12,840 nt of DNA, taken from Saccoglossus kowalevskii. Its lineage: Eukaryota > Hemichordata > Enteropneusta > Harrimaniidae. Position numbers and translations under genes: made by a program. The stretch is taken from positions 120,993 through 133,832 of the forward strand of contig NW_003112484.1 in NCBI RefSeq assembly GCF_000003605.2, given 5' to 3'. Of the stretch, positions 8,527 to 12,840 are shown one piece after another (the first letter of the stretch is position 1; each line of letters begins with the position of its first letter). The notes under the pieces were generated by a model. That model did no database searches and was not told the DNA's origin. It worked only from the letters and a program-made list of their open reading frames with translations.

Positions 8527-8867
8527 AACGGGATGCTGTGACGTGTACAACGTAGCATTGGACGTGGGAATCGGCAAACTAACAATTCGCCCGCGAGGCA
8601 TTCATTTCCTGTGAGAGATTTTCACAAGAAATTAAACACACGTCCGTCAATAAGCCGCGTCCGACCCGAAAACACAAAAGGATTCGGTGGGAAATTTAAA
8701 CTAATTCCAAGCGATTTATATTAATTCAATTACACCGCCAGCTTGTACAGCGGAAAGGGAAATAAATAGCGGACAATGTGGATAACGGACAATAACCGCG
8801 CCGTTTTAATCCATCGCCGACTTAGTGACGGGACCATCGGGCAATAATAATAGACCAAAGCCAGATA

Positions 8868-8883
8868 TGACCAAACATGACCA
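8868..8883 (-). promoter_or_regulatory. DR4-type nuclear receptor half-site pair
   Basis: TGACCA, AACA, TGACCA is a direct repeat of two nuclear-receptor half-sites (TGGTCA on the minus strand, close to AGGTCA) with the 4-base spacing of DR4 elements bound by RXR heterodimers. A related GACCAAAG lies 10-15 bases upstream at about 8853. It is a motif match with no functional evidence. Confidence 0.25.
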
Positions 8884-9299
8884 AAGGCGCTACGCGATTT
8901 CCAATTTCACACATTCATATAAAAGATTTTACAACTGTTAAATATTGTTGCGCTGCGATTTGATCCGAGTCATATTTACAGAGCCGTGAATATACAAAAT
9001 TGCTTTATTTTTGATATGAAAAGTGTCACTACAAACACCATAATTAGCGATTCCAGAAAATTAACCATAAATACCTTAATTGGTCTCGAAACTATAATGA
9101 GTAGATTTAATGTAATTGTTCTCAGTATGATTTTATTTCATTTGAAAAGAGCGCTTTTCCGCATTACGCCGCGCAATTTAACGCAATTTCAATGTCGGTA
9201 GCATCGGGAAAGTGAACGAAGACAACGACAATTCATCATCGGAGAACGGCGATGGTATTAAAACAAGTCCCTTCAGCAACGCTGGGTCAATAGCGACAA
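8884..9299. other. Unassigned DNA, no gene recognised
   Basis: A 71-codon plus-strand open stretch (8986-9201) translates to an I/N/T-rich peptide without motifs. GC-rich words such as ACGCCGCGC appear near 9168-9175, but no CpG island is apparent by eye. Confidence 0.5.
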
Positions 9300-9360
9300 C
9301 GTTGTGCACGGCACGCACACGCCCTTGTATCAACCTGGTGGTGCGTGCAAGCTCACAACG
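9300..9360. ncRNA. Pre-miRNA-sized imperfect hairpin
   Basis: CGTTGTG (9300-9306) pairs with CACAACG (9354-9360), and GCACGCAC (9311-9318) pairs with GTGCGTGC (9341-9348). The two stems are separated by a 4 x 5 internal loop and closed by a 22-nt terminal loop. The 61-nt length suits a microRNA precursor, but a fold alone is weak evidence: the stem is short and GC-repetitive, and no known mature microRNA was recognised. A decayed fold-back repeat is the alternative. Confidence 0.2.
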
Positions 9361-9559
9361 ATGAAGCTAGAATTGATGGGTTATTCGTTTTTCTGTGTGA
9401 ACGTGAACATGTCTTTGTTTTGTGACGCGTGGCAGTTTAAGCAAGGACTAATTTAATTTGAACTTCCCGTTGCTCGTTTTTATGTAGTGGATGTATAAAA
9501 GTAATTCTGACAGAGGTAGCCGAAAACATTAATTTGGTTGCCTTCGTGGAGTAGTGGCT
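9361..9559. other. Spacer before LINE remnant
   Basis: No open frame or repeat was recognised. LINE similarity cannot be followed upstream of about 9550-9560, so the 5' truncation point of the element is likely near there. Confidence 0.45.
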
Positions 9560-10517
9560 ACTATCACCTGCGCTGTGAACAGTATATTTCCAATCAAATA
9601 TGGAGTAGCTAGTGTAATAACCATATTGAAATAAAAACTGGCGCTGATCTAGTGTTTAAAAACTATCGCCCAGTTTCAAATTAGAGTTTTGTTTCAAAAT
9701 TAATTGAAAGGGTAGTAGCGAATGAATTACTGGATCATATTGGAACTTACAATACATACTCCAGAAAAACTGCAGACAGCCTATAGGAGGTCCCATAGTA
9801 ATGAAACTGCTCTTTTTATAGTGCATATTGATTTATTAATGGTTATGGATGAAGTTTTTTTAGAGTGGCGCATTTGACATTGTCGATATTGATATCTTAC
9901 TTTAAATAATCGATTAAAAAGTCGGTTTGACTGGTGTGATTCATTCATGGTTTACATTGTACTTTACTGACAGGCCTCAATACGTTACAATAAATGGTAA
10001 ACACTCGTCTAGTCATGTTTCAATATCTGGTATTCCCCAATGGTCTATCCTGGGCTCTTTTTTATTTAGTAAGCACACATTCTCACTCTTTGGTGTTATT
10101 GAGGGCTATGATCTTCCATACCATCCTTGCGCTGACGAGACGCAATTGTACATGGCGTTAGAAACCAATTCTATGAATGGCCGTCACGATGATAATTTCG
10201 CCGATTGAATTCACGACATTAAGTCGTTGATGTATATAACTAAGTTAAAACTAACTGCTGACAAAACTGGTATATTAAAAGAAAAGTCACAGCAACTAAA
10301 CACAAATAGTTTGGAATATGTAGACAGTGATGGTACATTGGTTTCTATTTAGAATAGCGTACGGAACCCTGATGTCACGTGTGATCACGTGGTGGCGATG
10401 CGCGATCACATTGCGCTCATTGTGTCATTTTATCATCCTCAAAGAATATCACAAATTAGGAAATGTCTGTCAATTGAAACAACCGAAATGTCAGTTGTCA
10501 TTTCGAGAATAGACTAG
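9560..10517 (+). pseudogene. LINE reverse transcriptase pseudogene
   Basis: The linker is read in frame 2 (9560-9631: ...IFPIKYGVASVITILK), then KTGADLVFKNYRPVSN in frame 1 to a TAG at 9682-9684 and on to 9783 (SKLIERVVANELLDHI). Frame 2 then carries AYRRSHSNETALF (9779 onward), and frame 3 carries SGAFDIVD from 9864, with TAA stops at 9903 and 9915. From 9927 to 10205 frame 3 is open and includes GVIHSWF, YVTINGKHSSSHVSI, SGIPQWSILGSFLF and CADETQLY. After a TGA (10206-10208) it continues through KLKLTADKT, a TAG at 10350-10352, and NSVRNPDVT...ISQIRKCLSIETTEMS to a TAG at 10515-10517. Catalytic residues are damaged: the first Asp region of motif A is lost to a small deletion before SGAFD, motif B has PQW for the usual PQG, and motif C has ADE for ADD. 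Confidence 0.87.
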
Positions 10518-10537
10518 TGTTATTGCTTGTGTATGGT

Positions 10538-10571
10538 CATGGAAGGTAGAAGGTCCTTCTACCTTCCATGC
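10538..10571. mobile_element. 34-bp palindromic insertion with 6-bp direct-repeat flanks
   Basis: CATGGAAGGTAGAAGG (10538-10553) and its exact reverse complement (10555-10570) flank a single T, and one extra C follows. The same hexamer, TATGGT, stands immediately on both sides (10532-10537 and 10572-10577). In this LINE family the coding sequence around here spells a Y-G pair (as in LLYGLP) only once, yet the Y-G codons TATGGT are present before and after the palindrome. The 34 bases plus one hexamer are therefore an insertion that doubled its target. This could be a minimal fold-back element, or the product of templated repair of a double-strand break. It arose after the LINE landed. Confidence 0.75.
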
Positions 10572-10591
10572 TATGGTTCATCCAGTGTTCT

Positions 10592-10961
10592 AAACTGTAG
10601 AGAATCCAGAATGCTGCTGTTAGGTTTGTCAATGGCAGTAAAAAAATATTCACCAACGCATTGGTTGCCTATCAATTCAGAATCAACTTCAAGATCCTAC
10701 TTCTAGAGTGTTCAATGCACTGCGGGTGCAGGCGTCAGTGTACCAAAGCGACGAGCTGGTACAATGCGTGTCACTGAAATTTGGGTCACGTTCCTCTATC
10801 CCGTCATTGTTTGTTATACTTGCGGTGACAGGGTATTTACTGCTGCTGGTCCATGTTTATGGAACGATTTACCATACGCTATCGATAACAGTACAACTAT
10901 TGATAATTTTAAATACAGCCTCAAAACCCATTTGTTTAAGAAGGATTTCTATGTTTGAAAA
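10592..10961 (+). pseudogene. LINE ORF2 C-terminal domain remnant
   Basis: RIQNAAVRFVNGSKK is read in frame 2 from 10601. HWLPI sits in frame 3 at 10659-10673, and RINFKILLL returns to frame 2 from 10679, so two small indels lie in between. A poorly matching stretch follows (10708-10800, where DELVQCVSLKFGSRSS in frame 1 may be the R-S/VPR region). The final block, CGDRVFTAAGPCLWNDLP then NFKYSLKTHLFKKDFYV, is in frame 3 and ends at TGA 10959-10961. This tail module, with its G-D-R-x-F, P-x-L-W-N-x-L-P and F-K-x-x-L-K-T-x-L-F words, is highly diagnostic of CR1/L2-type LINE proteins. Confidence 0.88.
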
Positions 10962-11183
10962 TGTAATTGTTGTTTCTGACTTAATGTTTTATTTTATTCT
11001 ACTGTCACGGGCTTTTGATCAGGTTTGTCTCTACACAGCGCAATAAAAGTAAATCAATTATTAATATTAAATTATTTGTAGGTAAAGTGTCTAAATTCTT
11101 GTGTTTCCTTATTTCCATGACAACATGTGATACAACTTGCAGCAGGACGTAACCGAGTTGTTCTCATTTAAGATATAGATACA

Positions 11184-11334
11184 GACAACAGACGACGCTA
11201 ATTTCATCATGTGTGTTTTGTTTCACCTCGTACTCATGCATTAAAACTTCAACTTGTTCTATTTCGCCGAATGAGGGCGGTAAGGGTGCCATGCGTTTTT
11301 TTATCATATGAGTGATTGTCCGTCGTCTGTCGTC
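11184..11334. repeat. Imperfect inverted repeat with GACGAC words
   Basis: GACAACAGACGACG (11184-11197) pairs with CGTCGTCTGTCGTC (11321-11334) with one mismatch, and weak similarity extends a few bases further in. The right arm belongs to a GTCCGTCGTCTGTCGTCC string; strings of this kind recur in dispersed repeats of marine invertebrates, from general memory and not verified. It adjoins the direct repeat at 11351-11572. Confidence 0.4.
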
Positions 11335-11350
11335 CATGTCAATGTTTTAC

Positions 11351-11572
11351 TTTTTCGACTTCTTGGTAAAAACTGCAAGTCTGATTGCTTTGATATTACA
11401 TATATAGGTACTACATATGGACCTCTCTCAAATTAGTTCATTTGGTGATGATATTTTCAATTCTCTAATTTTGGTGAATATTTTTGTCACTTTTGGTAAA
11501 AAGTGATATTTTTGACTTCTTGTTAAAAACCTCAAGTCCGATTGCTTTGGTACTATACATATTGTTCATTTT
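11351..11572. repeat. Diverged direct repeat, two copies about 157-158 bases apart
   Basis: About 53 bases starting at 11351 (TTTTTCGACTTCTTGGTAAA, then AACTGCAAGTCTGATTGCTTT) recur from about 11508-11509 (TTTTTGACTTCTTGTTAAAA, then ACCTCAAGTCCGATTGCTTT) with roughly eight to ten differences. A further short TTTTGGTAAAAAGTGA word lies just before the second copy. The sequence has the look of a decayed interspersed repeat and not of a gene. No open frame spans it. Confidence 0.6.
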
Positions 11573-12376
11573 CTAATGTTATCTTCAGTTCTTTAATTGT
11601 AATGTGCATTGCTAACAACGGAGCTATCTCAGCCGACAGGCTGCTTGTTCACTGTTGGTGTTAGGTTATTCAGCAAAGTGCATACCCTAAACCAAGATTT
11701 GAGAGTTTATTCGTATAAAGAAATAAAAAAAGAAAAATATTCAAAATGGCAGACACATGTGTTCTGATAATACGTTTTTTCACGCTCTCTCCTTCAGAAT
11801 CGGAAATTTTCGATGAAGAACGGCAGAAAAAATAGAATCGGTGATTTTTTGTTAAATGCGAATAGTATCGGCACGTGTACACTCCCTGACACGTATCGTA
11901 TCGCAAAGCCATTCCAGACACATCGCATGAACAAGATGGTGACTTGGTCTGTGTTAAAATTCGCAGGCTTAGAATTTCCGCAAAATGATACAGAATTATT
12001 TATTTGATTCTTTTTTATTTGTATTTACACTATTTTGTACATAGGGAAGCATTTTTCGTGGTTATGCCACACTAATTTAACATGATGTGTACGTATGTTG
12101 CGTCGCATCACTGTGAAGTAAAGTTCTACGCACGTATCTACTATTATGACAAATATTGTCGTCTGCCAAGCCGGGAACGAGTCTTAATTTATATGCATGG
12201 CATAGTTTTACAACAATTTAATGTAATTCTTCAATCAAACTTTCTCGAACAATTTGCATACGTCAGCCTGCGCATACAAATGCAGAGTGGTTCATATTAC
12301 TAACATCATTTTCAGAGAAGTCATCCAGCAATAGTGCACTTATACTGAAACACTTCCAAATCTGCACGGGTAATCG
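11573..12376. other. Unassigned DNA before the tandem array
   Basis: Open stretches of 62-83 codons occur on both strands (minus 11670-11921, plus 11813-12007, plus 12082-12303) without recognisable motifs. An AAAATGGCA word (11743-11751) starts a 29-codon frame, MADTCVLIIRFFTLS... to E-E-R-Q-K-K and stop. A polypyrimidine-CAG string (about 11787-11796) lies inside it. I see no basis for calling a gene. ATTTGCAT, an octamer in reverse orientation, is at 12252-12259. Confidence 0.5.
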
Positions 12377-12830
12377 CGACGTAGAATACACTACACGGAT
12401 ACCCACAACTCCACTTAGAAAGGGTGTGTACCCATTCTGGTGGGTACTCACGACGTAGAATACACTACACGGATACCCACAACTCCACTTAGAAAGGGTG
12501 TGTACCCATTCTGGTGGGTACTCACGACGTAGAATACACTACACGGATACCCACAACTCCACTTAGAAAGGGTGTGTACCCATTCTGGTGGGTACTCACG
12601 ACGTAGAATACACTACACGGATACCCACAACTCCACTTAGAAAGGGTGTGTACCCATTCTGGTGGGTACTCACGACGTAGAATACACTACACGGATACCC
12701 ACAACTCCACTTAGAAAGGGTGTGTACCCATTCTCGTGGGTACTCACGACGTAGAATACACTACACGGATACCCACAACTCCACTTAGAAAGGGTGTGTA
12801 CCCATTCTCGTGGGTACTCACGACGTAGAA
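12377..12830. repeat. Six-copy 74-bp satellite-like tandem array with internal hairpin
   Basis: Units start at 12377, 12451, 12525, 12599, 12673 and 12747, each exactly 74 bases and beginning CGACGTAGAATACACTACAC. A seventh starts at 12821 and diverges after 10 bases. Units 1-4 are identical; units 5 and 6 are identical to each other and differ from the rest only by G to C in TTCTGG/TTCTCG. That base lies in the loop of a perfect hairpin, GTACCCA-TTCTSG-TGGGTAC, extendable by GTG/CAC past one T-T mismatch. The upstream TACCCAC of each unit could also pair with GTGGGTA. A diverged edge (CGGGTAATCG, 12367-12376) precedes unit 1. The period is not a multiple of 3 and each unit contains TAG words, so the array is not coding. 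It is clearly more GC-rich than the flanks. Such arrays may be free satellites or the core of a Helitron-like element. Confidence 0.95.
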
Positions 12831-12840
12831 CACCACGCAA

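Larger units (their letters stand above)
8387..8883. promoter_or_regulatory. Possible enhancer: clustered homeodomain, Sox-like and nuclear-receptor-like motifs
   Basis: The segment holds four TAATCC/GGATTA words (8387-8392, 8408-8413, 8463-8468, 8808-8813), several TAAT/ATTA cores around 8695-8735, two CGGACAAT words spaced by 16 bases (8771-8778 and 8787-8794, ACAAT being the Sox core), and a TGACCA direct repeat with a 4-base spacer (8868-8883). TAATCC would be expected less than once in about 430 bases of random sequence on both strands, although two of the four are in the arms of one inverted repeat and are not independent. There is no coding capacity. The part from about 8620 to 8840 is also less AT-rich than the surroundings. 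An enhancer is inference; no conservation can be judged from one sequence. Confidence 0.25.
9560..11078 (+). mobile_element. 5'-truncated, decayed LINE (jockey superfamily, CR1/L2-like)
   Basis: Consecutive blocks of a non-LTR retrotransposon ORF2 can be followed in order through all three plus-strand frames. They are the linker before the reverse transcriptase, RT blocks 1-7, the connection region (RIQNAAVRFV, HWLPI, RINFKILLL) and the C-terminal tail (GDRVFTAAGPCLWNDLP, LKTHLFKKDF). After the tail stop (10959-10961) comes a short 3' UTR with TACACAGCGCAATAAAAGTA and an AT-rich, ATTA-like end (about 11044-11078), typical of this LINE group. The order and spelling of the C-terminal blocks are those of CR1/L2-like families common in molluscs, cephalochordates and other invertebrates. 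The endonuclease half is missing, as expected from 5' truncation during target-primed reverse transcription. At least six frame changes and several in-frame stops show that the copy is old and inactive. A palindromic insert splits it at 10538-10571. Confidence 0.88.

Noticed and set aside
10708-11046. 112-codon plus-strand frame with a hydrophobic, membrane-like translation
   Set aside because: It overlaps the well-matched LINE C-terminal tail in another frame; apart from a short possible LINE scrap at its start it is a shadow frame.
12263-12451. 62-codon minus-strand open stretch at the array edge
   Set aside because: It is read partly from the first tandem unit; the 74-base period shifts frame at each unit and stops follow in other copies.
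12377-12830. CRISPR array
   Set aside because: There are no variable spacers between conserved repeats: the whole 74-base unit is conserved, and the surroundings are eukaryotic.

Overview
The window looks like AT-rich, intron-poor-in-signal, non-coding nuclear DNA of a metazoan, most likely a marine invertebrate. The reasons are the density of stop codons in all six frames, the lack of any long open frame (the longest is about 107 codons), a decayed LINE retrotransposon of the jockey superfamily (CR1/L2-like), several fold-back elements of MITE type, a homogeneous 74-bp satellite, and short promoter-like motif clusters. Nothing looks bacterial, archaeal, phage or organellar: there are no operons, ribosome binding sites, rRNA or convincing tRNA genes. 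I cannot name the species.

Layout. 1-0.9 kb: unrecognised DNA with a weak LINE-endonuclease-like stretch on the minus strand (364-588), then a compact hairpin element (799-927). 0.9-4.6 kb: mostly featureless, with two small tandem duplications (1426-1463, 3897-3950), a retroelement-like sequence motif beside a T run (about 2388-2433) and a CRE/YY1-like motif cluster (about 2995-3078). 4.45-4.71 kb: an octamer, an ETS site and a CRE-like site stand before an ATG in good Kozak context; its six codons (MPRSCA) followed by a consensus splice donor resemble the first exon of a THAP-domain gene. The downstream exons were not found. 5.71-5.95 kb: a 243-bp inverted-repeat element. 6-8.3 kb: nothing recognised. 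8.38-8.88 kb: a clump of homeodomain-K50, Sox-like and nuclear-receptor-like motifs, a possible enhancer. 9.30-9.36 kb: a pre-miRNA-sized hairpin.

9.56-11.08 kb: a 5'-truncated, multiply frameshifted LINE on the plus strand, with most reverse transcriptase blocks, the conserved C-terminal tail and an AT-rich 3' end. The catalytic motifs are broken. A perfect 34-bp palindromic insert (10538-10571) flanked by TATGGT direct repeats interrupts it. 11.18-11.57 kb: an old diverged direct repeat with an inverted repeat. 12.377-12.830 kb: six nearly identical 74-bp tandem units, each with a perfect 7-bp hairpin.

I see no set of genes working together and no clear new system. The items most worth a second look are the palindromic insertion in the LINE, the two fold-back elements, the hairpin-bearing 74-bp array and the possible THAP-like first exon with its promoter.
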